Shown here piece after piece: positions 8,030 to 14,879 of a stretch of DNA of 22,113 nucleotides (position 1 is its first letter; every line of letters starts with the position of its first letter). The notes beneath the pieces were generated by a model. That model searched no databases. It had not been told where the DNA came from and saw nothing but the letters and a program-made list of their open reading frames with translations. The translations under genes were made by a program, and so were the position numbers. Source of the stretch: JBDIAR01 sp039812545 (GTDB taxonomy: Bacteria; Actinomycetota; Actinomycetes; Actinomycetales; Dermatophilaceae); NCBI GenBank assembly GCA_039812545.1, contig JBDIAR010000029.1:1-22113 (forward strand), read 5' to 3'.

Positions 8030-8054
8030 ATAACGCGCAGCCCCGCTGCGTTAT
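8030..8054 (+). ncRNA. rpsB-tsf intergenic hairpin
   Basis: ATAAC-(GC bulge)-GCAGC-CCC-GCTGC-GTTAT forms a 10-bp stem with a 2-base bulge and a 3-base loop, 10 bases after the rpsB stop. It probably acts as a partial terminator or RNA-processing element adjusting tsf relative to rpsB. It lacks a U-tract. I typed it as an RNA structure because its role is not determined. Confidence 0.5.
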
Positions 8055-8134
8055 CGACGCGTCGGATCTTGTGCCCGAGAACCGTCCGCCGTACCCAGAC
8101 GTCCATCTGAGAGACACGAAGAGGTAGAACAGTC

Positions 8135-8962
8135 ATGGCGAATTTCACCGCCGCAGACATCAAGGCGCTCCGGGAGAAGTCCGGGGCCGGCATGCTCGAC
8201 GTCAAGAAGGCGCTCGAAGAGGCCGACGGCGACCAGGACAAGGCATTCGAGATCCTGCGGATCAAGGGCCTGAAGGGCGTGACCAAGCGCGAGGGCCGCT
8301 CGGCCAGCAACGGCATGGTCGCCCTGGAGGTCGACGGCACCGTCGGCACGATGGTCGAGGTCAACTGCGAGACCGACTTCGTCGCCAAGGGCGACAAGTT
8401 CGGCTCGCTGGCCAAGGCGATCCTCGGCCAGGCCGTCGCGCTGAAGGCCACCGACGCCCAGCAGATCATCGACTCCACGCTGCCCGACGGCGAATCGGTC
8501 CAGCAGTTCATCGACGACGCCAACGCGGCGACCGGCGAGAAGATCGTCGTGCGCCGGGTGGCTCGCGTCGAGGGTCCGCATATCGCGTCCTACCTGCACA
8601 AGACCAGCCCCGACCTGCCGCCGCAGATCGGTGTGCTCGTGGCCTACGAGGGGGACGCCGAGACGGCCAAGGACGTCGCGATGCACGCGGCGGCCTTCCC
8701 GTCGATGGCGCTGGACCGCAGTGGGATCGACGCCGAACTCGTCGAGAACGAGCGCCGGGTCGCCGAGGCCACCGCCCGCGAGGAGGGCAAGCCGGAGGCG
8801 GCGCTGCCCAGGATCGTCGAGGGCCGGGTGGGCGGCTTCTTCAAGGACAACGTCCTGCTCGAGCAGGCGTTCGCCAAGGACACCAAGAAGACCGTCCAGC
8901 AGGTCCTCACCGAGGCCGGCACGACCGTCCTGGCCTACGCCCGGTTCCGCGTCGGGTCCTGA
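8135..8962 (+). CDS. tsf: Elongation factor Ts
   Basis: EF-Ts is the guanine nucleotide exchange factor that regenerates EF-Tu-GTP during translation. The 275-residue product is full length. It has the N-terminal UBA-like domain (1-55: AADIKALREKSGAGMLDVKKAL) and the signature NCETDFVAKGD around 78-88, whose Thr-Asp-Phe-Val contacts EF-Tu. Two EF-Ts dimerisation domains follow, ending in GTTVLAYARFRVG. ATG 8135 is preceded by AAGAGG. It lies 115 bases after rpsB with a hairpin between. A 19-bp hairpin made of two inverted GTATGCC motifs terminates it. Confidence 0.98.
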   Translation: MANFTAADIKALREKSGAGMLDVKKALEEADGDQDKAFEILRIKGLKGVTKREGRSASNGMVALEVDGTVGTMVEVNCETDFVAKGDKFGSLAKAILGQAVALKATDAQQIIDSTLPDGESVQQFIDDANAATGEKIVVRRVARVEGPHIASYLHKTSPDLPPQIGVLVAYEGDAETAKDVAMHAAAFPSMALDRSGIDAELVENERRVAEATAREEGKPEAALPRIVEGRVGGFFKDNVLLEQAFAKDTKKTVQQVLTEAGTTVLAYARFRVGS

Positions 8963-9008
8963 CCGAGTCCCAGCCCGGGCCAGTCCCGGGTGTGTTCGGG
9001 CTGTTGTC

Positions 9009-9050
9009 CCGTATGCCGTTCGCTCACCTTTGTGGGCGGACGGCATACGG
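9009..9050. terminator. 19-bp bidirectional hairpin built from two inverted GTATGCC copies
   Basis: CCGTATGCCGT (9009-9019) and ACGGCATACGG (9040-9050) are perfect inverted copies. Inside them, 9020-9027 pairs with 9032-9039 (two G-T pairs), leaving the tetraloop CTTT at 9028-9031. It lies between convergent tsf and the MerR-type regulator gene, so it probably terminates both. There is no U-tract. Inverted uptake-sequence pairs used as terminators are a known feature of Neisseria and Haemophilus genomes. Confidence 0.8.
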
Positions 9051-9079
9051 CGTTATGGGGGAGAAACGCCGGCTCGGGC

Positions 9080-9991
9080 TCAGTCGCCGGGCCCGCCGCG
9101 CAGGTCGTTGCTCGCGGCCGTCGCCTCGCGCAGGTCGAGCGGCAGCAGGGTCGCTCCCACGGCATCCGCGAGACGCCGGGTAGCCCCGGCCCCACCCAGC
9201 GCCAACGGGCCGACACCGGCCAGGCGGCGCAGCCCGCGGCGTTGGGCGGTGAGCAGTTCGGGCGCCACACCGGCGACGACGGTCAGATCGGTGCGGCCTG
9301 CGCTGTGGGCCTCCTCGATGGCGGTCATCGGGGTGTCGGTGCCCAGATAGCGGATCCGCCAGCCCGACCGGCTGAGCAGCAAGCCGTATGCCAGCAGGCC
9401 GATGTCGTGCAATTCGCCGGCGGGACAGGCCAATAGGGCGGTAGGGCCGTTGCCTTGGCCCCACGTCATCGTCAGCGTCGACAGCCGACGCCGGACCACG
9501 CCGGACGCAAAATGCTCCAGGGCCACGCTCGCCGCACCGCGCTCCCAACGCGCGCCGATGTATGAGAGGACGGGTACGACGACGTCGCAGATGACGACGT
9601 CGATCGGCGCCTTCGCGAGCAGGTCGTCCAGTACGGCGTGGCTGTCGCGTTCGTCGAAGGTCTCCAGGGCAGCTGCCAGTCGTTCGATCCCGGCCTCGGG
9701 CAGGGAGGATGGAACGGGTGACCCGTCGGTGAGGTCACCGGTCGCGGGGCCCCGGCGCCGACGACCCAGCACCGTCGACACGGCCGTCGAGGTCGGCATA
9801 CCACGGTCCCGGAGTTCGAGGATCTGACGGACCAGCTCTTCGGAATCGACGCCGTAGAGCCGGTACCCGCCGGTCGAGCGGGCCGCCTGCGGTACCCCGT
9901 AACGCCGTTCCCACGCTCGCAGGACATGCGGCGAAACCCCACAGCGACGGGCCAGATCACCGATGCGCATCACGTCGGGACCACTGGGCAC
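9080..9991 (-). CDS. litR: MerR-type, B12-binding light-responsive repressor (CarH/LitR family)
   Basis: The protein combines a MerR DNA-binding domain (about 8-75: MRIGDLARRCGVSPHVLRAW, GGYRLYG) with a four-helix cobalamin-capping domain and a B12-binding Rossmann domain (about 183-285). The Wx9EH motif of the CarH/LitR family is intact (W149, E159-H160). The B12 motif is ELHDIG at 193-198, with H195 the expected lower axial ligand. CarH proteins bind adenosylcobalamin in the dark, tetramerise on DNA and repress; light breaks the Co-C bond and releases them. GTG 9991 gives 303 residues and sits at +1 of a good promoter (leaderless); ATG 9970 would give 296. It is divergent from the oxidoreductase operon, and the operator-like repeats lie between them. 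Autoregulation is likely. Confidence 0.88.
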   Translation of the reverse strand: MPSGPDVMRIGDLARRCGVSPHVLRAWERRYGVPQAARSTGGYRLYGVDSEELVRQILELRDRGMPTSTAVSTVLGRRRRGPATGDLTDGSPVPSSLPEAGIERLAAALETFDERDSHAVLDDLLAKAPIDVVICDVVVPVLSYIGARWERGAASVALEHFASGVVRRRLSTLTMTWGQGNGPTALLACPAGELHDIGLLAYGLLLSRSGWRIRYLGTDTPMTAIEEAHSAGRTDLTVVAGVAPELLTAQRRGLRRLAGVGPLALGGAGATRRLADAVGATLLPLDLREATAASNDLRGGPGD

Positions 9992-9996
9992 GGTTC

Positions 9997-10025
9997 ACTG
10001 TAACGAGACGTCAAAGGTTAGACAA
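9997..10025 (-). promoter_or_regulatory. Promoter of the CarH/LitR-type gene (leaderless)
   Basis: On the minus strand, TTGTCT (10025-10020) and TACAGT (10002-9997) are separated by 17 bases. The predicted transcription start coincides with GTG 9991, which implies a leaderless mRNA. The -35 lies inside the second operator repeat. Confidence 0.55.
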
Positions 10026-10037
10026 GGATTGGACAAC
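10005..10037 (+). promoter_or_regulatory. Three tandem 11-bp repeats: candidate CarH/LitR operator
   Basis: GAGACGTCAAA (10005-10015), GGTTAGACAAG (10016-10026) and GATTGGACAAC (10027-10037) are head-to-tail with no gap. Repeats 2 and 3 share G-TT-GACAA; repeat 1 is more degenerate (G at 1 and 6, CAA at 8-10). Thermus CarH tetramers are known to bind tandem 11-bp direct repeats overlapping a promoter. Here the repeats overlap the -35 boxes of both the regulator gene and the divergent operon. Confidence 0.65.
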
Positions 10038-10059
10038 CCGAGCGATCGAGTCGTAGCCT
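10029..10059 (+). promoter_or_regulatory. Promoter of the oxidoreductase operon (possibly leaderless)
   Basis: TTGGAC (10029-10034) and TAGCCT (10054-10059) are 19 bases apart, slightly long. ATG 10066 falls six bases after the -10, so transcription may begin at the start codon. No ribosome site is visible upstream of the ATG, which supports this. The -35 lies in operator repeat 3. Confidence 0.45.
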
Positions 10060-10065
10060 CGACCC

Positions 10066-11352
10066 ATGCCCCAGCCCAGCCCATCGCGCGAAGACGCTCG
10101 CATGGAACGGGTCGCGGTGGTCGGGTCCGGCGTGTCCGGGCTGATGGCCGCCTACCTGCTGAGCAAGCGCCACCACGTCATCTTGTTCGAGCAAGACGAC
10201 AGACTCGGCGGTCACGCACACACTCATGACATTCCCGGGCCGAACGGTCCGTTGGCGGTGGACACCGGATTCATCGTCCACAACGATCGCACCTATCCGT
10301 TGGTGCGCCGGCTGTTCGCCGAGCTCGGTGTCGGTTGGCGGGGCACCGAGATGTCGATGAGCATCCGGGACGAACGCTCCGGGATCGAATACGCGGGGGG
10401 CCGTGGACCCTCCGGATTCCTCGCGAAGCCCGCCCAACTGGTGCGCCGCGACTACGTCGCAACCCTGCTGGCCGCCCGCCGATTCCACCGGGTCGCTCGC
10501 GGATTCCTCGACAGCACAACGGATGAGGACTCGACCACCTTCGGTGAACTGCTGCGTCGCGAGGGCTTCTCGCCGGCCTTCATCCGCCTGTATGCCGTGC
10601 CGCTCGTCGCCTGCGTGTGGTCGACGGGGGGCGCGCAGGCCCTGGACTATCCCGCTCGGTACCTGCTGCGCTTCCTGGACCATCACGGGATGCTCAGCAT
10701 CGGTGACTCGCCGCGGTGGGCCACCGTCGAAGGTGGCTCGCGCACCTACGTCGAGGCGGTCGCCTCCCGTGTCGCCGAGATCCGTTGCGGTGCAACGGTT
10801 GTGGCGGTGGCTCGCGGTGCCGACGAGGTGTCGATCCGGGACGCGGCGGGCGGTGAGACGGTGGTGGACCGCGTCGTGGTCGCCACCCACCCCGATCAGG
10901 CGCTGGGACTGCTGACGGACCCGACCCGACCCGAGGCCGAAGTGCTCGGCGCGTTCCGCTACACCCCCAATACCGCTGTGCTGCACCAAGACAGCTCACT
11001 CATGCCGCGATCCAAAGGTGCGCGCGCGTCGTGGAACTACCTCGTGCGCGGCGACGGAGACGGCGCCCCCGTGGTGACCTACTGGATGAACCGGTTGCAG
11101 GGACTGCCCGCCGAGCAGCCGCTCTATGTCACCCTCAACGACGATGGCCTGGTGCGCGAGGATCTGGTGCTGCGGCGGATGACGTACGCGCACCCGGCAT
11201 ACGACCTGGCGTCGGTGCGCGCCCAACGCCGACTGCCCGAACTCAACACGGGCCGAACGGCATTCGCGGGTGCCTACCACGGCTGGGGGTTCCACGAGGA
11301 CGGCGCTCGCGCCGGGGTTGCGGCTGCGGCCTCCTTCGGGGTGACGTGGTGA
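10066..11352 (+). CDS. FAD-dependent oxidoreductase (amine oxidase/phytoene desaturase-like, UfaD-type)
   Basis: A 428-residue flavoprotein. The dinucleotide-binding motif is VAVVGSGVSGLMAAYLL with GxGxxG at 20-25, the ribose-binding acid is E42, and GGHAHTHD follows at 48-55. A C-terminal FAD-contacting segment reads TAFAGAYHGWGFHEDGARAG. This NAD(P)/FAD oxidoreductase family is repeatedly found beside DUF1365 and Cfa-like genes in LitR/CarH and sigma-E/ChrR regulons. In Rhodobacter a related flavoprotein (UfaD) desaturates methylated acyl chains on the way to furan fatty acids. The same role here is inference. ATG 10102 (MERVAVVG) is an alternative start closer to the fold. The stop overlaps the next start as GTGA. 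Confidence 0.85.
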   Translation: MPQPSPSREDARMERVAVVGSGVSGLMAAYLLSKRHHVILFEQDDRLGGHAHTHDIPGPNGPLAVDTGFIVHNDRTYPLVRRLFAELGVGWRGTEMSMSIRDERSGIEYAGGRGPSGFLAKPAQLVRRDYVATLLAARRFHRVARGFLDSTTDEDSTTFGELLRREGFSPAFIRLYAVPLVACVWSTGGAQALDYPARYLLRFLDHHGMLSIGDSPRWATVEGGSRTYVEAVASRVAEIRCGATVVAVARGADEVSIRDAAGGETVVDRVVVATHPDQALGLLTDPTRPEAEVLGAFRYTPNTAVLHQDSSLMPRSKGARASWNYLVRGDGDGAPVVTYWMNRLQGLPAEQPLYVTLNDDGLVREDLVLRRMTYAHPAYDLASVRAQRRLPELNTGRTAFAGAYHGWGFHEDGARAGVAAAASFGVTW

Positions 11353-13358
11353 CGCGCGCCGCGGTCGGTGCGCGGCTCCCCGCCACGCCGGCCCTCGTGG
11401 TCGGCTCGGTGCGGCATACCCGCCTGACGCCGATCAGGCGAGACTTCAGCAACCGCCACTACCAGTGGCTGATCGACCTGGACAGTCCACCGCAGCCGTC
11501 TCGCCTACTCGCCCCGCTCGGCGATCTCCGGCCCGAGGATCACCTCGACGGTCCGATGGACTTCACGACGCTGAAATCGCAAGTGCTCCAACGGGTTGCG
11601 GATGGCGGCCTGGACAGTGACCGGGTTCGTCGCGTCCTGCTCCTGGCGCACGCGCGCATCCTCGGCCACGCCTTCGACCCGATGTCCGTCTTCTGGTGTC
11701 TCGACGAGAGCGATGCCCTGGTCGCGGCCCTTATCGAGGTCCGCAACACCTACGGCGGTCGCCAGGTCTATGTCGCGCGACCGGACGCCGGCAGCACCGG
11801 TACAACGGGCGCAACCGGCAACACCGGCACCACCGGCACGACGCTGCGCGACGGCTTCGCCAAGGAACTCTTCGTCTCCCCGTTCAACGACACCACCGGC
11901 CGGTATGCCGTTCGCCTGAACCTGGGGGAGGACAAGGTTCTCGCCGCGGTGCGCCTCGACAGGGACGGCCGGCCGGTCTTCACCGCGCAGGTGTCCGGCG
12001 CTCCGATCCCGGCGACGACGGCGAATCTGTTACGCACCGCTGCGACTCACCCGCTCATGACCCAGCAGGTGTCCGCGTTCATCCGAGCCCATGGGATCGC
12101 GTTGTGGGTCCGGCGGCTGCCGCTGTACACGCGAGCCGCCGGCGGTCCGTATGCCGATCGCCCCGAACGCGTCGGCCGTCGGGGAGTGCTCGCCCAGCGA
12201 CTCGTCCATCGCGCGGTCCGCGACCTGCCCATCACGCTGCGCTACCCCGACGGCACCCGGGTCGGGGCGGGCGGGGACGCGGACCCCGTCCTCGAAATCG
12301 TCCGTCCCGCAGCGGCATTCGCACGCATCCAGGCGCACCCCAAGATCGGCATCGGCGACGGCTATGTCGCCGGGGACTGGACGACGGCACCGGGCACAGA
12401 CCTCGCCGACGCCTTCGCACCGTTCGCGCAGCGGCTGGGATCGATTCTGCCGCAACAGATCGCGCGGTTCCGCAGGATCGCCGACCGGGCGATTCCCGAG
12501 GCCACCCGCAACTCCCGGGCCGGGGCGAGGGCCAATATCTCCGCCCATTACGACCTCGGCAACGACCTGTTCGCCGGCTTCCTCGACGAGAGCATGACGT
12601 ACAGTTCCGCCCTGTTCGACGCCGCCCGGCCCGTCGACGACCAGGACCTCACCGCGGCCCAGCACCGCAAGATCGACCGCGCCCTCGACGGCGCGGGGGT
12701 GGGGCCCTGGACCCGCCTCCTCGAAATCGGCACGGGCTGGGGCGAACTCGCGTTGCGAGCGGCGCGACGCGGGGCCGAGGTCACGACCATCACCTTGTCG
12801 GCGGAGCAGGCGGCCCTCGCGACCGAGCGGATCGCCGCCGCCGATCTGACGGATCGGGTCACGGTCTCGCTGACCGACTACCGCGAGGTGACGGGCAGTT
12901 TCGACGCCATCGTGTCTATCGAGATGCTGGAGGCGGTGGGGGAGGAGTACTGGCCGCGCTACTTCCAGGTCCTCCGGGACCGGCTCGCGCCCGGCGGATC
13001 CGCCGTCGTCCAGACCATCCTCATGGACCACGAGCGGCTTCTGGCGACCCGGAACTCGCACGGCTGGATTCAAGAACGCATCTTCCCCGGCGGATTGATC
13101 CCGTCGAAGGAGGCTCTGCTGGAAGTGATCGACCGGCATACGGATCTGGCCGTCGTCGACGACTTCCGGTTCGGGAAGCACTACGCACATACCTTGCGCC
13201 GCTGGCGAACCGCGTTCGCCGCCAACTGGCCCCGGATACCCTCCGCCGCCGACGAGAGCTTCCGGCGGACCTGGGAGTTCTACCTGGCATACAGCGAAGC
13301 CGGCTTCGCGACCGGATATCTCGACGTGTCCCAACTCACCCTGAGAAGGCCTCGATGA
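11349..13358 (+). CDS. DUF1365-cyclopropane synthase-like methyltransferase fusion
   Basis: One 669-residue frame joins two families that are usually separate neighbours. Residues about 14-262 are DUF1365: RHYQWLIDLD, GHAFDPMSVFWC, EVRNTYGGR, KELFVSPFN. Residues about 285-665 are a Cfa/mycolic-acid-synthase-like SAM methyltransferase. Its signatures are the ISAHYDLGNDLF motif at 397-408, SAM motif I LLEIGTGWGELAL at 457-469, EMLEAVGEEYW at 525-535 and ERIFPGGLIPS at 576-586. Such enzymes methylate double bonds of membrane acyl chains. An 18-residue collagen-like Gly-X-Thr stretch (148-165) interrupts DUF1365. GTG 11349 overlaps the upstream stop (GTGA); GTG 11346 is also possible. The stop overlaps the next ATG. 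No stop or frame change occurs between the domains, so the fusion is clear in this sequence. Confidence 0.88.
   Translation: MTRAAVGARLPATPALVVGSVRHTRLTPIRRDFSNRHYQWLIDLDSPPQPSRLLAPLGDLRPEDHLDGPMDFTTLKSQVLQRVADGGLDSDRVRRVLLLAHARILGHAFDPMSVFWCLDESDALVAALIEVRNTYGGRQVYVARPDAGSTGTTGATGNTGTTGTTLRDGFAKELFVSPFNDTTGRYAVRLNLGEDKVLAAVRLDRDGRPVFTAQVSGAPIPATTANLLRTAATHPLMTQQVSAFIRAHGIALWVRRLPLYTRAAGGPYADRPERVGRRGVLAQRLVHRAVRDLPITLRYPDGTRVGAGGDADPVLEIVRPAAAFARIQAHPKIGIGDGYVAGDWTTAPGTDLADAFAPFAQRLGSILPQQIARFRRIADRAIPEATRNSRAGARANISAHYDLGNDLFAGFLDESMTYSSALFDAARPVDDQDLTAAQHRKIDRALDGAGVGPWTRLLEIGTGWGELALRAARRGAEVTTITLSAEQAALATERIAAADLTDRVTVSLTDYREVTGSFDAIVSIEMLEAVGEEYWPRYFQVLRDRLAPGGSAVVQTILMDHERLLATRNSHGWIQERIFPGGLIPSKEALLEVIDRHTDLAVVDDFRFGKHYAHTLRRWRTAFAANWPRIPSAADESFRRTWEFYLAYSEAGFATGYLDVSQLTLRRPR
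11790..11843 (+). repeat. Collagen-like Gly-X-Thr triplet repeat inside the DUF1365 domain
   Basis: Six uninterrupted triplets (GST GTT GAT GNT GTT GTT) are encoded by a GGC-rich 9-bp-like tandem. They fall between VYVARPDA and LRDGFAKELF, where DUF1365 proteins normally run straight on. Replication slippage is the likely origin. Confidence 0.8.
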
Positions 13359-13786
13359 AACTGTCCCGCAGCATCACGACCAGCACCCCCGCCGAGATCG
13401 TGTTCCCGTACCTCGCCGACTTCGCAAATGCGCAGGAGTGGGATTCGGGCACGGTCTCCTGCCGACGGATCAGTGGGGACGGTGGACCGGGGACCGTGTA
13501 CCGCAATGTGTCGAAGTTCGCCGGCCGCGAGGTGACGCTGGACTACACGGTGCGCGAATGCCAGTCGCCGCGTTTCGTCGTCGAGGGTCGCAACGACACG
13601 ACGACGAGTACCGACACCATCGTCGTCATCCCGCACGGCGAGGGGTCGGTCGTCGATTACACAGCGGAATTCACCTTCACCGGTCTGGCGAGGTTCCTCG
13701 GGCCGATCATGCGGCCGCTGTTGGATCGACTGGGCGATGCGACGGCGGCCCAGTTGACGGCCACGCTGGACGGGTTGCCGCGGTGA
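13355..13786 (+). CDS. SRPBCC (polyketide cyclase/START-like) family protein
   Basis: A 143-residue protein with the SRPBCC ligand-binding fold. It has an N-terminal strand and helix (MKLSRSITTSTPAEIVFPYLADFANAQEWDSG), a run of beta strands (VTLDYTVRE, FVVEGRN, VDYTAEFTF), and the long C-terminal helix FLGPIMRPLLDRLGDATAAQLTATL. The family binds hydrophobic ligands such as lipids or polyketides. In this operon it might present or carry the modified acyl chain, which is inference. Both ends overlap neighbours (ATGA at 13355, GTGA at 13783), so translation is coupled. No catalytic motif can be assigned. The same domain often accompanies DUF1365/Cfa clusters. Confidence 0.82.
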   Translation: MKLSRSITTSTPAEIVFPYLADFANAQEWDSGTVSCRRISGDGGPGTVYRNVSKFAGREVTLDYTVRECQSPRFVVEGRNDTTTSTDTIVVIPHGEGSVVDYTAEFTFTGLARFLGPIMRPLLDRLGDATAAQLTATLDGLPR

Positions 13787-14775
13787 GAACGTCGAACGCA
13801 TTGTCGCGCAACGTGTCCCGTCTGCTCGACTCTGCGCTGGACCGTTCGGTGATCCTCGGCTACTCCAAGCTGGCCGGGCCGATTCGTCGAGGGTTGCCCA
13901 CCTGGCCGGACGATGTACCCCCGGGAGCCTTGGCCGGCCGACACATCGCCGTCACGGGGGCGACGTCGGGACTGGGCCGAGAGACGGCAGCGGGATTGGC
14001 GCAGTTGGGCGCTCACGCACACCTGGTGGTGCGTGATGTCGCCAAGGGCGAACAGGTGGCGGCATCGTTGCGGGAAGCCGGAGCATGCGAAGTGTCCATC
14101 TGGCGCTGCGATGTCGGCGATCTCGACAGCGTGCGCGCGTTCGCGGCATCGTTCGCCGCCGCGTTCGCCGACACGGGGACGGCATTGCACGGGATCGTCC
14201 ACAACGCGGGAGCACTGCCCGCGCAGCGGCAGGAGAGCCCGCAGGGACACGAACTCACCATGGCCGTCCACGTTCTCGGGCCCGTTCTGATGACGCAGCT
14301 CTTGCTGCCGGTGCTCGCGGACCACGAGGGACGGGTGGTCTTCGTGACGTCCGGCGGGATGTATGCGCAGCGGTTGCGCGCCGACGACCCCGAGTTCCAG
14401 GACGGGGAGTATGCCGGTACCGCCGCCTATGCGCGCAGCAAGCGCGCGCAGGTGGAACTCGTCGGCGTCCTGGCCCGCCGATGGGCCGCGGCCGACGTCG
14501 CCGTGTATGCGACGCACCCGGGTTGGACCGACACCCCCGGCGTGACAGAGTCCATCCCCGGGTTCGCCAAGGTCACCAAACCGATCCTGCGCGGCACCCG
14601 CGACGGGGCGGACACGACCATCTGGCTGATGGGGGTCGAACCTCGGCCGGCCGCCGGCGGACTGTGGCACGACCGGCGCGAGCGGCCGACGCACTACGTG
14701 CCGTGGACACGGACCGGCGCCGCTGATCGCGATGAACTGTGGGCCTGGGTCAGCGATGCCACGGGTATCTCCTGA
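13783..14775 (+). CDS. Short-chain dehydrogenase/reductase (SDR)
   Basis: A 330-residue SDR of the classical type with an N-terminal extension of about 50 residues. It has the cofactor motif TGATSGLG at 58-65, HNAG at 140-143 (for the usual NNAG), catalytic Ser190, and YxxxK at Y216-K220 (YARSK). ATHPGWTDTPG follows, resembling the human DHRS12-like branch. It probably uses NAD(P)H on a lipid-derived carbonyl or alcohol, but the substrate is unknown. The start is GTG 13783, overlapping the SRPBCC stop; the frame is open further upstream, but inside the SRPBCC gene. It is the last gene of the divergent operon. Only a weak inverted CGTCA/TGACG pair follows, so the terminator is unclear. Confidence 0.87.
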   Translation: MRTSNALSRNVSRLLDSALDRSVILGYSKLAGPIRRGLPTWPDDVPPGALAGRHIAVTGATSGLGRETAAGLAQLGAHAHLVVRDVAKGEQVAASLREAGACEVSIWRCDVGDLDSVRAFAASFAAAFADTGTALHGIVHNAGALPAQRQESPQGHELTMAVHVLGPVLMTQLLLPVLADHEGRVVFVTSGGMYAQRLRADDPEFQDGEYAGTAAYARSKRAQVELVGVLARRWAAADVAVYATHPGWTDTPGVTESIPGFAKVTKPILRGTRDGADTTIWLMGVEPRPAAGGLWHDRRERPTHYVPWTRTGAADRDELWAWVSDATGIS

Positions 14776-14844
14776 CGCGACCGTCACGCCCAGCTTGCGG
14801 CGCCGATGACGTTCCGCGACAGGGCCATTCGGTGTTGGACAGGG

Positions 14845-14873
14845 TTGCGATTCTCGTGGGTATTCGATAAACT
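14845..14873 (+). promoter_or_regulatory. Promoter of the HNH gene (leaderless)
   Basis: TTGCGA (14845-14850) and TAAACT (14868-14873) are separated by 17 bases, close to the housekeeping consensus. ATG 14880 lies six bases after the -10, where transcription should start, and no ribosome site precedes it. This suggests a leaderless transcript. Confidence 0.6.
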
Positions 14874-14879
14874 GCCGGA

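Noticed and set aside
6718..8523. 601-codon open frame on the minus strand
   Set aside because: It is antisense to rpsB and tsf, both certain genes; its Gly/Leu/Asp pattern mirrors their codons.
11696..13354. Long open frame upstream of the SRPBCC gene
   Set aside because: It is an Arg/Pro/Gly-rich shadow of the fusion gene. Only the part from ATG 13355 is a real protein.
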